From positions 1-64,000 of the forward strand of contig NZ_SLXE01000007.1 in NCBI RefSeq assembly GCF_004341385.1: DNA of 64,000 nucleotides, written 5' to 3'. Source of the stretch: Uruburuella suis. GTDB taxonomy: Bacteria; Pseudomonadota; Gammaproteobacteria; Burkholderiales; Neisseriaceae. Position numbers and translations under genes: made by a program. The notes under the pieces are model-generated. The model searched no databases. It was given only the letters and a program-made list of their open reading frames with translations, and was not told the origin of the DNA. How positions within the stretch are numbered: position 1 is the stretch's first letter; every line of letters begins with the position of its first letter. Positions 32,402 through 40,407 of the stretch are shown here, piece by piece.

Positions 32402-32636
32402 GCCTGGAAATCCTGTGTGGCAGGCCAAACCAAGCATCATATAGAATATAAAAAGCCTAAACTGCCTGCGTTGTTGCCTTGTTTTGATTTTAGTGCTGTC
32501 GTGTTTTCATAGGGCAAAGCCGCCTTGAAAGCATTCGGAAAAGGTTTTCCGGGTGTTTTCAGGGCGGCTTTTATTTGGTTTTGCGGTTGGCTTGCCGATT
32601 TTTCTGTTGTTTCACTACATCGAAATGTCAGGACGC

Positions 32637-33680
32637 CTATGGCAACAGTGGCGCGCCTTGCAAGCCTGCGCTTTCGTTGAAGCCAAACATAATGTTCATA
32701 TTTTGAATGGCCTGGCCGGCGGCGCCTTTCACCAGATTGTCGATAACCGACAAGGCAATCCACACATCGCTTTGCGGCGCTTTTTGAATGCTGATGCGGC
32801 AGATATTGCCGCCGCGCACGCTGCGGGTTTCCGGCGTGCTGCCCTCGGGCATCACATCGACAAACGGGCTGTTGCGGTAAAAATCGCTCAGCAGCGCGTG
32901 CGGATTTGCACCGTCTTGCAGATGCAGATATTGGGTGGCGTGCATGCCGCGGATAAGCGGGGTGAGGTGGGGCACAAACACCAAGCCTTCAGCCGCTTCG
33001 GCTTGCAGGCTGCGGATGGTTTGCTTGATTTCGGGCAGGTGGCGGTGGCCGCCCACGCCATAGGCTTTGAAATTGTCGCCCGCTTCGCAAAATAAAGTGC
33101 TTACGCTGGCTTTGCGCCCTGCGCCGGACACGCCGGATTTGCAGTCGGCAATCAGCGGCAGGCCGGCTTTGAGCAGGCTTTGTTGCAACAGCGGCAGCAA
33201 GGGCAGCGATACGCAGGTGGGATAGCAGCCGGGGTTGGCAATCAGGCGGGCGCTTTTGATTTGCTCACGGTTGAGCTCACACAAGCCATACACCGCTTCT
33301 TTCAGCGCTTCGGCTGCGGTGAAAGGCATGCCGTACCATTTTTCCCAAGTGGGGATGTCTTGAATGCGAAAGTCGGCCGATAAATCCACCACCCGCACGC
33401 CTTGGGCGATCAGGCCGGGCGCATCGCGCATGGCCACGCCGTGGGGTGTGGCGAAAAACACCAAATCGCATTGCGCCAAATCTGCTTCTTCCGGCGTTTG
33501 GAAAACGAGGTCATACACGCCGCGCAGGCTGGGAAAATAATCGGCCACCGGCATACCCGCTTCGCTGCGGCTGGTTACGGCCGTTACTTGGGCGTGCGGG
33601 TGTGTGGACAGCAGGCGCAATAATTCCACACCGGTGTAACCGGTGGCGCCGACGATGCCGATTTTAATCTGGGTGTTCAT
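32637..33680 (-). CDS. argC: N-acetyl-gamma-glutamyl-phosphate reductase
   Basis: ArgC reduces N-acetylglutamyl phosphate to the semialdehyde in arginine synthesis, using NADPH. The 347-residue protein starts MNTQIKIGIVGATGYTGVEL with the Rossmann GATGYTG motif. The catalytic Cys is in ANPGCYPTC, and GVSGAGRKAS and PHLTPLIRGMHAT follow. AAGGAG lies seven bases before the ATG and fixes the start; the upstream open frame crosses a DUS terminator and is rejected. No other arg gene is adjacent. Confidence 0.97.
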   Translation of the reverse strand: MNTQIKIGIVGATGYTGVELLRLLSTHPHAQVTAVTSRSEAGMPVADYFPSLRGVYDLVFQTPEEADLAQCDLVFFATPHGVAMRDAPGLIAQGVRVVDLSADFRIQDIPTWEKWYGMPFTAAEALKEAVYGLCELNREQIKSARLIANPGCYPTCVSLPLLPLLQQSLLKAGLPLIADCKSGVSGAGRKASVSTLFCEAGDNFKAYGVGGHRHLPEIKQTIRSLQAEAAEGLVFVPHLTPLIRGMHATQYLHLQDGANPHALLSDFYRNSPFVDVMPEGSTPETRSVRGGNICRISIQKAPQSDVWIALSVIDNLVKGAAGQAIQNMNIMFGFNESAGLQGAPLLP

Positions 33681-33811
33681 GCGGAAGGCTCCTTGATGGA
33701 TATGGATTTGGCTCGCAGCGGTTAAGCGGTGCGGATGAAGAGAAACGGGCTTTATGCTATCACATTCGCGGTGGCGGTGTGTTTGAAACGTGGTGGTGAT
33801 TGCCAAATGTG

Positions 33812-33844
33812 TAAAGGCCGTCTGAAAGCTTTTCAGACGGCCTT
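33812..33844 (-). terminator. Inverted DUS pair after kup
   Basis: AAAGGCCGTCTGAAAGC and CTTTTCAGACGGCCTT, 11 bases past the kup stop, separate kup from argC. Confidence 0.7.
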
Positions 33845-33854
33845 GGAGTGGCAT

Positions 33855-35726
33855 TTATATATCGAGCTGCGAGCCCATTTCCACCACGCGGTTGCCCGGT
33901 ATGCGGTAGTAATCGGTGGCCGGAGTGCTGTTTTTATACAGCCATTTGAAATAGCGGCTTCTCAGGCGGCCCATATAGCCGCTGCGGGTAAGCGGCAGAA
34001 TGTGCAGGCTGTCGCGCGAGAGGAAAAAAGAGGTTTCCATCAATTCGAGCTCCACGCCCTGTTTGCGTGCCAGGCCGAGCAAATGGCGCACGCGCGGCGT
34101 TTCCTGAAAGCCGTAATGCCCGATAATGCGCACAAAGCGCGGCCCCAGCTGCTTGATGGCCAACCGCTCGGCTTCGGGCACGCGCGGCACATCAAGCGTT
34201 TGAATGGTAAACAGGATATTGCGCTCGTGCAGCACTTTATTGTGCTTCATATTGTGCAGCAGCGCCTTGGGCACAGAGGCGGCATTGCTCACCATATACA
34301 CCGCGTTGCCCGGCACGATTTGTGGCGGAAACTGATCGAGGTTTTCGATAAAGCTGTTTAAATCCAAACCATTGTCGGCGTGTTGCCGGGCGATGATGGC
34401 GCGCCCCTGCCGCCAGGTGGTGAAGGTAAACACCAAAATAGCGGCCACCATCACGGGGAACCAGCCGCCGGTGGGGATTTTCAGCAGATTAGAGGCAAAG
34501 AAAGCCAAATCAAAGGTGAGAAATATTGCGGTAAGCGCAATCGCGGCGGCTTTAGGCCAGCGCCAATTTTTCACCATCACAATAAAAAACATCAACGTGG
34601 TGAGCACCATGGTGCCGGTGGCGGCGATGCCGTAAGCGGAGGCCAAGTTGGCGGAGCTGCGAAAGCCCAACACCACCAGCAGCACAATCACCAGCAACAT
34701 CCAATTCACGGCGGGAATATAGATTTGGCCGATTTCGGTTTCGCTGGTGTGGTTAATCTGCATGCGCGGGGTGAAGCCGAGCTGGATGGCCTGGCGGGTG
34801 AGCGAATAAGCGCCCGAAATCACCGCCTGGCTGGCAATAATGGTGGCCAGCGTGGCCAGCACAATCAGCGGAATCAGCGCCCATTCGGGCACGCTCAGAA
34901 AAAACGGATTTTTAATCGCTTCGGGCGTGCGCAGCAAAAGCGCGCCTTGGCCGATATAGTTTAAAGCCAAAGCGGGCAGCACCAGCGAGAGCCAGGCCGT
35001 TTGAATCGGCCGGCGGCCGAAATGCCCCATATCGGCATACAAAGCCTCGGCACCCGTTACCGCCAGCACCACCGCGCCCAGGCTCACAAAGCCGGCCCAG
35101 CCGTGATGGGTGGCGAAATAAAGGCCGTAATAAGGATTGATGGCGCGCAACACCGATGGGTTTTGCACAATCTGATAAATGCCGGCAGCGGCCAGCGTGG
35201 CAAACCAAAGCAGCATCACCGGCCCGAAAAAAGCGCCGATGCGCTGAGTGCCTTTGCGCTGGATAATAAACAGCACCAGCAACACTGACAGCGCAATCGG
35301 CAGCACCCAATGCCCGAGTGCCGGGTTGATCACCGTCAAGCCCTCGGCTGCAGAGAGCACCGAAATGGCCGGCGTGATCATGGCATCGCCGAAAAACATC
35401 GCCGTGCCGGCGAGGCCCATCATCAGCACCACCCAAGCGGGCTTGCCCTGAAGATATTGCAAGGCCAGCTGCATCAACACCACCACGCCGCCTTCGCCTT
35501 TATTGTCGGCATGCAGGATAAACACCACATATTTGAGCGTCACCACCAGAATCAGCGCCCAAATAATCAGCGACACAAAGCCCAATATGCCGGTTTCGCC
35601 GACCTGCATATGCGAAGCCAGAAAGGTTTCTTTCAGCGTGTAGAGCGGGCTCGTGCCGATGTCGCCATACACAATGCCCAAGGCGGCCAAAACCATGGCA
35701 GAGGCCGGGCGGTGGTGATTTTGCAT
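33855..35726 (-). CDS. kup: Potassium uptake protein Kup
   Basis: Kup is a proton-coupled potassium importer of the inner membrane. The 623-residue protein has the family opening AALGIVYGDIGTSPLYTLKE and about 12 membrane helices up to residue 430. Conserved segments are GEGGVVVLMQLAL, FFGDAMITPAISVLSAAEG and ADMGHFGRRPIQTAW. A soluble C-terminal domain of about 190 residues follows. Length is normal. The gene is flanked by DUS hairpins, so it is probably transcribed alone. Confidence 0.97.
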   Translation of the reverse strand: MQNHHRPASAMVLAALGIVYGDIGTSPLYTLKETFLASHMQVGETGILGFVSLIIWALILVVTLKYVVFILHADNKGEGGVVVLMQLALQYLQGKPAWVVLMMGLAGTAMFFGDAMITPAISVLSAAEGLTVINPALGHWVLPIALSVLLVLFIIQRKGTQRIGAFFGPVMLLWFATLAAAGIYQIVQNPSVLRAINPYYGLYFATHHGWAGFVSLGAVVLAVTGAEALYADMGHFGRRPIQTAWLSLVLPALALNYIGQGALLLRTPEAIKNPFFLSVPEWALIPLIVLATLATIIASQAVISGAYSLTRQAIQLGFTPRMQINHTSETEIGQIYIPAVNWMLLVIVLLVVLGFRSSANLASAYGIAATGTMVLTTLMFFIVMVKNWRWPKAAAIALTAIFLTFDLAFFASNLLKIPTGGWFPVMVAAILVFTFTTWRQGRAIIARQHADNGLDLNSFIENLDQFPPQIVPGNAVYMVSNAASVPKALLHNMKHNKVLHERNILFTIQTLDVPRVPEAERLAIKQLGPRFVRIIGHYGFQETPRVRHLLGLARKQGVELELMETSFFLSRDSLHILPLTRSGYMGRLRSRYFKWLYKNSTPATDYYRIPGNRVVEMGSQLDI

Positions 35727-35787
35727 GAGTTTGCAATCGATAAAAAATAAGATGCAGAGATTTTACGCTTGGCTTGTGGAAAACTAA

Positions 35788-35824
35788 ACAGGCCGTCTGA
35801 ATGTTTTCAGACGGCCTGTTTAAA
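35788..35824 (-). terminator. Inverted DUS pair after nnrS
   Basis: AACAGGCCGTCTGAA and TTTTCAGACGGCCTGTTT, about 20 bases past the nnrS stop. Confidence 0.7.
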
Positions 35825-35844
35825 CCAATGAAAAATATAAACAT

Positions 35845-36993
35845 TTATCCGGATTTGCCATCGGCGCGTGGCTTGAGCAGCCACGGAATATAGCGCCATG
35901 CAAACAAAAGCAGCGCCAGCGCAAATAAAGCCGCCGAGCAATAAATGCTGTGGGTGTAGGCCGCGCCGCTGGCAAAAGCGGCAAACACCCGCGTGAGCGT
36001 GGCCAGCACCATCAGCCAAAAAGCCAGCGGCACCGGCGATGGCGGCGGGTAAATCGCATGGCCGGTGTGGCCTAGCGCCGTGCGCGCCATCATGCCCAGC
36101 GTGAGCAGGCCGATGCCGCCCACGCCGATTAAATGCACACCCAGCGACAAATAAGCCGGCAACCATTGTGCAATCCCCGTGACCAACAAGCCCAACGCGG
36201 TGAAAAAATAGCCGGCAAAAAGCACCCACAGCATCGGCTCGCGCACCACATCTTTATGCCACCAGCGAAACACCTGTACCAAATTAATGATGCCCGCCGC
36301 CATGCCCAAAAGCCCCGCCAGCGGCAAGGCCGTTTGAAACATCATCAAAACCGCCATCAGCATCGGCAGCACCAGCGCCGACAAAGCCACCCACATCGGG
36401 CTGGCCACCTGCGCAATATTCAGGCGTTTGGCAGTGAAAAAAGGCATGATGCGCATGCCTACCAAGCCGATAAAGCCCGCCACCATCACCAAGCCCGCCA
36501 ACAGGCCGTTGAGCAGCGCCCCCGCTTGGAAAGGCTGCAAATAAAGGTGGAACACCGCATGGGTGAGGCCGAACACAAACAGCGCCGCAATCGCAATATA
36601 ATTGCGCGAATTGCGGCTGCGCACCACCGGTAAAGCCATGCACACCGCCGCATACCAAAAAAATGCCGTGCCCGAAATGCCGCTGATAGCCGCACCGTTG
36701 GGCAAGTAAAGCGCCAGCCGCGCCAGAAGCCACAAAGCCGTGAGGGCAAACAGCGCGCCGCCGCGGGTGGGCGGCTGGCCGGTCCAGGCCGTTACCGCTG
36801 TGAGCAAAAAGCCCACCACCACCGCCCCGGCATAGCCCCAAATCATTTCATGCGCGTGCCAATAAAAAGAAGGCAGCTCGGCCGTGCCCTGATAGCCAAA
36901 GCCCCACAATAAAATCGACAGCGCACCAAAAAGCGCCGCCAATGCGTAAAAAGGGCGGAAAGCCATGGCCCAAACAGCGTGCTTAAACAGCAT
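35845..36993 (-). CDS. nnrS: NnrS family haem-copper membrane protein
   Basis: The 382-residue inner-membrane protein has about 12 helices. NnrS-family motifs are AFRPFYALAALFGALS, WHAHEMIWGYAGAVVVGFLLT and MPFFTAKRLNIAQVA. The histidines in WHAHE are the likely metal ligands. NnrS helps cells resist nitric oxide stress in other proteobacteria, often under NsrR or Dnr control. Here a hemerythrin-like gene and nsrR lie immediately upstream, supporting that role. GGAGC precedes the ATG. A type A element is inserted only about 15 bases upstream of the start. Confidence 0.92.
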   Translation of the reverse strand: MLFKHAVWAMAFRPFYALAALFGALSILLWGFGYQGTAELPSFYWHAHEMIWGYAGAVVVGFLLTAVTAWTGQPPTRGGALFALTALWLLARLALYLPNGAAISGISGTAFFWYAAVCMALPVVRSRNSRNYIAIAALFVFGLTHAVFHLYLQPFQAGALLNGLLAGLVMVAGFIGLVGMRIMPFFTAKRLNIAQVASPMWVALSALVLPMLMAVLMMFQTALPLAGLLGMAAGIINLVQVFRWWHKDVVREPMLWVLFAGYFFTALGLLVTGIAQWLPAYLSLGVHLIGVGGIGLLTLGMMARTALGHTGHAIYPPPSPVPLAFWLMVLATLTRVFAAFASGAAYTHSIYCSAALFALALLLFAWRYIPWLLKPRADGKSG

Positions 36994-37008
36994 AAAAGCG
37001 GCTCCTTA

Positions 37009-37110
37009 TACCAATTCAAAAAAATAACCTAACTTCGTTGTCTCGCCTTGCCGTACTATCTGTACTGTTTGCGGCTCGCCGCCTTGTTAGCTTATTTTTT
37101 TGAATTGGTA
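37009..37110. repeat. Type A element, copy 5, in the nnrS leader
   Basis: TACCAATTCAAAAAAATAACC ... TTTTGAATTGGTA, flanked by TTA (37006-37008 and 37111-37113). It sits between nnrS and any promoter upstream, so nnrS is either expressed through it or from a promoter inside it. Confidence 0.87.
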
Positions 37111-37141
37111 TTATTTAATTGTTTTTAAAAGTGTACAAATA

Positions 37142-37182
37142 TTTTCAGACGGCCTGATTCAATCAAGCAGGCCGTCTGAAAA
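37142..37182 (-). terminator. Inverted DUS pair after the hemerythrin-like gene
   Basis: TTTTCAGACGGCCTG and CAGGCCGTCTGAAAA face away from each other in DUS sense but still pair. It lies just past the hemerythrin-like gene stop. It probably ends that transcript before nnrS. Confidence 0.6.
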
Positions 37183-37192
37183 CCATGTGTGT

Positions 37193-37576
37193 TTACAAAT
37201 GAACCAAAGGTTCATCCAAATAAGGCTCGATGGCCGGAAACAGCGAGCGCTCTTCAAAGCGCGCATGTTCGCGCAAGGTTTCGGCAAAGCGCCGGTTCCA
37301 TTCAGCATCTTGATACTGAGGCGCAGCCAGCATACCGCACAGCGCAGCGTGATCTTCTTCAAAGCGTTGTTGCAAAGCCGCATCAAGCTTGCCCCAATGC
37401 GGTGCAAACTGCGTTTCTTCCGAGGCAAAATGCGCCAGCAAATCGGCGCGGTGGTTTTCAATATCGGCCTGATGATCGGCCGAGAGCTCGCGCAAAATGC
37501 GCAAACACAAAGCCAAAGAATGATGGTGCTCGCGTGAGCGTTCGATTAAATCGGGGTGTCTTTTGAGGGGTGTCAT
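37193..37576 (-). CDS. Hemerythrin-like (HHE) domain protein
   Basis: The 127-residue cytoplasmic protein is predicted to be a four-helix bundle. The spaced metal ligands of HHE proteins are present: REHHHSL near residue 16, HFASEE near 50, FEEDHAAL near 75 and REHARFEERSLFP near 105. Such di-iron proteins bind oxygen or nitric oxide or sense iron. Divergent placement from nsrR across a perfect NsrR-like palindrome suggests control by nitric oxide. It differs from the longer RIC/DnrN iron-centre repair proteins, as it has no N-terminal ScdA domain. Confidence 0.88.
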   Translation of the reverse strand: MTPLKRHPDLIERSREHHHSLALCLRILRELSADHQADIENHRADLLAHFASEETQFAPHWGKLDAALQQRFEEDHAALCGMLAAPQYQDAEWNRRFAETLREHARFEERSLFPAIEPYLDEPLVHL

Positions 37577-37603
37577 GATGGTGTTTCGCAGCGGTTTGTG
37601 TTA

Positions 37604-37628
37604 TAAGTTTCATCTATTATGAAACTTA
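37604..37628. promoter_or_regulatory. NsrR operator candidate
   Basis: TAAGTTTCAT-CTATT-ATGAAACTTA is a perfect 10-base inverted repeat. Read as 11-1-11 it aligns with the known NsrR site layout (AAGNTGNATTT-type half sites). It lies between the divergent hemerythrin-like gene and nsrR, placed to control both. Confidence 0.75.
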
Positions 37629-37676
37629 AGACGGCATAAAGTCAATCCTCAATCATTCCGCCCTGAGAGAAGCGCT

Positions 37677-38120
37677 ATGTATTTGACCCAACACACCGAT
37701 TACGCCATGCGCGTACTGATCTACACCGCCATCAACGATGATGCGTTGGTTAATATCAGCACCATTGCCGACACCTACGGCATCTCCAAAAGCCATTTGA
37801 TGAAAGTGGTCACTGCCTTGGTGAAAGGCGGCTTTCTGGCCAGCGTGCGCGGCAAAGGCGGCGGCTTGAGGCTGGCGCGTGCGCCTGAAAACATCAATCT
37901 CGGCGCGGTGGTGCGGCATTTGGAGCCGATGCAGCTGGTGGAATGCATGGGGCAAAACAACGATTGCCTGATCACCCCCAATTGCCGCCTTGCCGGCATA
38001 CTCGGCGGCGGCATCAAGGCTTTTTTGAATTATCTCGACGGCTTCACGCTGGCCGATTTGCTCAACAAGCCCACTTATGATTTGCTTTATATGCCCAAAA
38101 TAGAAATCGCCGCCGTTTGA
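37677..38120 (+). CDS. nsrR: Nitric oxide-sensing repressor NsrR (Rrf2 family)
   Basis: NsrR is an iron-sulfur repressor released by nitric oxide. The 147-residue protein starts MYLTQHTDYAMRVLIYTAIN, the Rrf2 N-terminus. The helix-turn-helix is in ISTIADTYGISKSHLMKVV, and the wing follows in VRGKGGGLRLA. Three cysteines that hold the cluster lie in VECMGQNNDCLITPNCRL (about 91, 98 and 104), in NsrR-like spacing. The gene is divergent from the hemerythrin-like gene over the operator at 37604-37628, which suggests self-control. Confidence 0.93.
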   Translation: MYLTQHTDYAMRVLIYTAINDDALVNISTIADTYGISKSHLMKVVTALVKGGFLASVRGKGGGLRLARAPENINLGAVVRHLEPMQLVECMGQNNDCLITPNCRLAGILGGGIKAFLNYLDGFTLADLLNKPTYDLLYMPKIEIAAV

Positions 38121-38151
38121 AAACGTTCAGACGGCCTTCTGCCTTGCTGTT

Positions 38152-38312
38152 AGGGTCTGTTCACATTTCATCACGCGGCAATCTTTTGGCTCAAAAACGC
38201 GCCTGCTGCGTTGAAAATGCTCGCAAGGTGTTCAACCTTGCTGTGCTTTTCGCCTTGCAGCCACGCTTTTGCGCTCAAAATCTTACTCGCGGATGAATTG
38301 TGAACAGACCCT
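38152..38312. repeat. Type F element, complete copy
   Basis: This 161-base element has ends AGGGTCTGTTCACA and TGTGAACAGACCCT. A further inner match is TTTCATCACGCGG against CGCGGATGAA. Copies are at the left window edge (inverted) and, decayed, at 12719-12842. No ORF and no clear target duplication. It occupies most of the gap between nsrR and hemC. Confidence 0.8.
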
Positions 38313-38388
38313 GGCCGGCGGCGCGTTTCTGAAAAGCAGCCAAACATGATAGACTGGCGGCCATTGTTTCCACCCTTACAAACCCATC

Positions 38389-39321
38389 ATGACACCCAGC
38401 AAACTCATTATCGCCAGCCGCGAAAGCGCGCTGGCCATGTGGCAGGCCGAGCACATTCAGGCGCGCCTGCAAGCTCTCTACCCCGAATGCGATGTGCAGA
38501 TTCTCGGCATGACCACGCGCGGCGACCAGATTCTCGACAAAACCCTCTCCAAAATTGGCGGCAAAGGCCTGTTTATCAAAGAATTGGAGCAAGCCTTGCA
38601 AGAAGGGCGCGCCGATTTGGCCGTGCATTCGATTAAAGACGTGCCCATGGATTTGCCGCAAGGTTTCGCCCTGGCCGCCATCGGCGAGCGCGCCAGCCCG
38701 TTTGATGCATTTGTGTCCAACCATTATGCGCGGCTTGAAGATTTGCCGCCGCGCGCGGTGGTGGGCACTTCCAGCCTGCGCCGCGAAGCCCAGCTGCGTG
38801 CCCGTTATCCGCATTTGGAAATCAAGCCCTTGCGCGGCAATGTGCAAACCCGCTTGGGTAAGCTCGATAAAGGCGAATACGATGCGATTATTCTCGCCGC
38901 CGCCGGCTTGCAGCGGCTCGGCCTGGATGAGCGTATCCGCGTGATTTTGTCGCCCATCGACAGCCTGCCCGCCGCCGGGCAGGGCGCGCTGGGCATCGAA
39001 ATCGCTGCGCAGCGCTATGATTTGCTCGAAGCACTCAACCCGCTCAACCACGCCGTTACCAACGCCTGCGTGAGCGCCGAACGCGCTTTGGCGCGCGCGC
39101 TCGACGGCAGCTGCCAAGTGCCGCTAGCCGCTTATTGCACCGAAGAAGCCGGTCTGCTCACCTTGCGTGGCCTGGTCGGCCACCCCGACGGCTCTATTCT
39201 TTTGCAGGCCGAAGCCCAAGCGCCGCTCGCTTATGCCGATGCGCTCGGCCGCGCCGTGGCGAAAAAGTTGGCCGACGATGGCGCAGTCGAGCTGATTCAA
39301 AGCATTTTGGCTGAACAATAA
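38389..39321 (+). CDS. hemC: Porphobilinogen deaminase (hydroxymethylbilane synthase)
   Basis: HemC joins four porphobilinogens into hydroxymethylbilane for haem synthesis. The 310-residue protein starts MTPSKLIIASRESALAMWQAEHI. Conserved parts are LSKIGGKGLFIKELEQAL, HSIKDVPMDLP, GTSSLRREAQL and the Cys in TNACVSAERALARALDGSC that carries the dipyrromethane cofactor. Length is standard. hemD lies 370 bases downstream, separated by a DUS hairpin and a type D element rather than being tightly coupled. Confidence 0.97.
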   Translation: MTPSKLIIASRESALAMWQAEHIQARLQALYPECDVQILGMTTRGDQILDKTLSKIGGKGLFIKELEQALQEGRADLAVHSIKDVPMDLPQGFALAAIGERASPFDAFVSNHYARLEDLPPRAVVGTSSLRREAQLRARYPHLEIKPLRGNVQTRLGKLDKGEYDAIILAAAGLQRLGLDERIRVILSPIDSLPAAGQGALGIEIAAQRYDLLEALNPLNHAVTNACVSAERALARALDGSCQVPLAAYCTEEAGLLTLRGLVGHPDGSILLQAEAQAPLAYADALGRAVAKKLADDGAVELIQSILAEQ

Positions 39322-39334
39322 ACGCAAATAATGG

Positions 39335-39398
39335 GCAGGCCGTCTGAAAAGCGCAATTTCAATATTTTATTGTTGCCAGGCTTTCAGACGGCCTTCTG
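39335..39398 (+). terminator. Spaced inverted DUS pair after hemC
   Basis: AGGCCGTCTGAAAAGC and GCTTTCAGACGGCCT are separated by about 30 bases. It is a looser terminator than most others here. Confidence 0.55.
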
Positions 39399-39441
39399 CC
39401 TATCTTGTGGTGGCAACCTTCACCATGCTTTGCAGCTCACC

Positions 39442-39477
39442 GCCTTATTATCTGTATCTGCCTTATTATCTGTATCT
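39442..39477. repeat. Tandem 18-base repeat, two copies
   Basis: GCCTTATTATCTGTATCT occurs twice in a row without mismatch. It may vary in copy number between strains. Confidence 0.85.
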
Positions 39478-39488
39478 TTAGCATGAAC

Positions 39489-39648
39489 GATAGCGAAGTG
39501 AACGAAAAACGGACACCAATACAATCAATCTCAAACCGTGTGTAGGGTGTGTGGCGCGAGCCACGCACGCGGTTTAACCGTTTCTGCGTGCGCTGCTGCG
39601 CCATACACTCTGCACCGGCCTGTGTAAGCTTTTCATTCACTCCACTAT
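39489..39648. repeat. Type D element, copy 2
   Basis: ATAGCGAAGTGAACG at the left and TCACTCCACTAT at the right enclose CCGTGTGTAGGGTGTGTGGC and CCACGCACGCGGTTTAA. This matches the element at 25959-26104 with changes. Confidence 0.6.
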
Positions 39649-39690
39649 TATTTTTAATATTTCTAAATTGTCATCAGGCCGTCTGAAACC

Positions 39691-40404
39691 ATGCCCGCAA
39701 TTTTAATCACCCGCCCCGCAGGCCGCGCCGCCGCCGAAATGCAGGCTTGCGCCGCCGCCGGCTGGCGCGCCCTGCCTTTCAGCCCCATCCGCATCGAAGC
39801 CGATGCCGCCGCATTGGCGCGTCTGCCCGAGCAAGTGGCCGCCGCCGATGCCGTGTTTTGGGTGAGCCCGAGCGCGGTGGATATTGCCGCGGGCGTGCTG
39901 GATTTTTCAAGCTGCACGCCGCTGCACATCACCGTGGGGCAGGCCAGCGCCCAAGCGCTGGCGGCATTTTGCCGCCAGCCGGTTTACGCGCCGCAAGAGG
40001 GCAACGACAGCGAAGCCGTGTTGCAGCTGCCGCTGTGGCAAAGCCTGCCGCGCGGCGCAGAAATATTGATTATCCGCGGCCGCGGCGGGCGCGGTTTTTT
40101 AGCGCAATCGCTGCGGCAGCAAGGCTTTAAGGTGCAAATCGCCGAAGTGTATTTCAGACGGCCTCAGCCGCTCGATTGGGCATTGTTTGCGCAAGAAAAG
40201 CCCGAGGCCGCTTATGTGACTTCATCCGAAATTGTGCACGAATTGTTTACACAAGCGCCGCCCGAGTTGGCGCAAAATCTGAAAAACTTGCTATACTTTA
40301 CCCATCATGAGCGCATAGCCGCCGCATTGCGCGCCGCCGGAGCAGAAAATATCCGGCTGGTGGCGCGGCTGGACATGCACACCCTACAGCGTGAAACGGA
40401 GTAA
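39691..40404 (+). CDS. hemD: Uroporphyrinogen-III synthase
   Basis: HemD cyclises hydroxymethylbilane to uroporphyrinogen III. The family is poorly conserved, but the 237-residue length fits. The start PAILITRPAGRAAAEMQAC matches, as do the two-lobed layout, LIIRGRGGRGFLAQSLRQQG and YVTSSEIVHELF. The context is hemX immediately downstream (three-base gap) and hemC upstream. A DUS covers the region just before the ATG and no Shine-Dalgarno is visible. Another DUS inside the gene encodes FRRPQ. Confidence 0.92.
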   Translation: MPAILITRPAGRAAAEMQACAAAGWRALPFSPIRIEADAAALARLPEQVAAADAVFWVSPSAVDIAAGVLDFSSCTPLHITVGQASAQALAAFCRQPVYAPQEGNDSEAVLQLPLWQSLPRGAEILIIRGRGGRGFLAQSLRQQGFKVQIAEVYFRRPQPLDWALFAQEKPEAAYVTSSEIVHELFTQAPPELAQNLKNLLYFTHHERIAAALRAAGAENIRLVARLDMHTLQRETE

Positions 40405-40407
40405 GCA

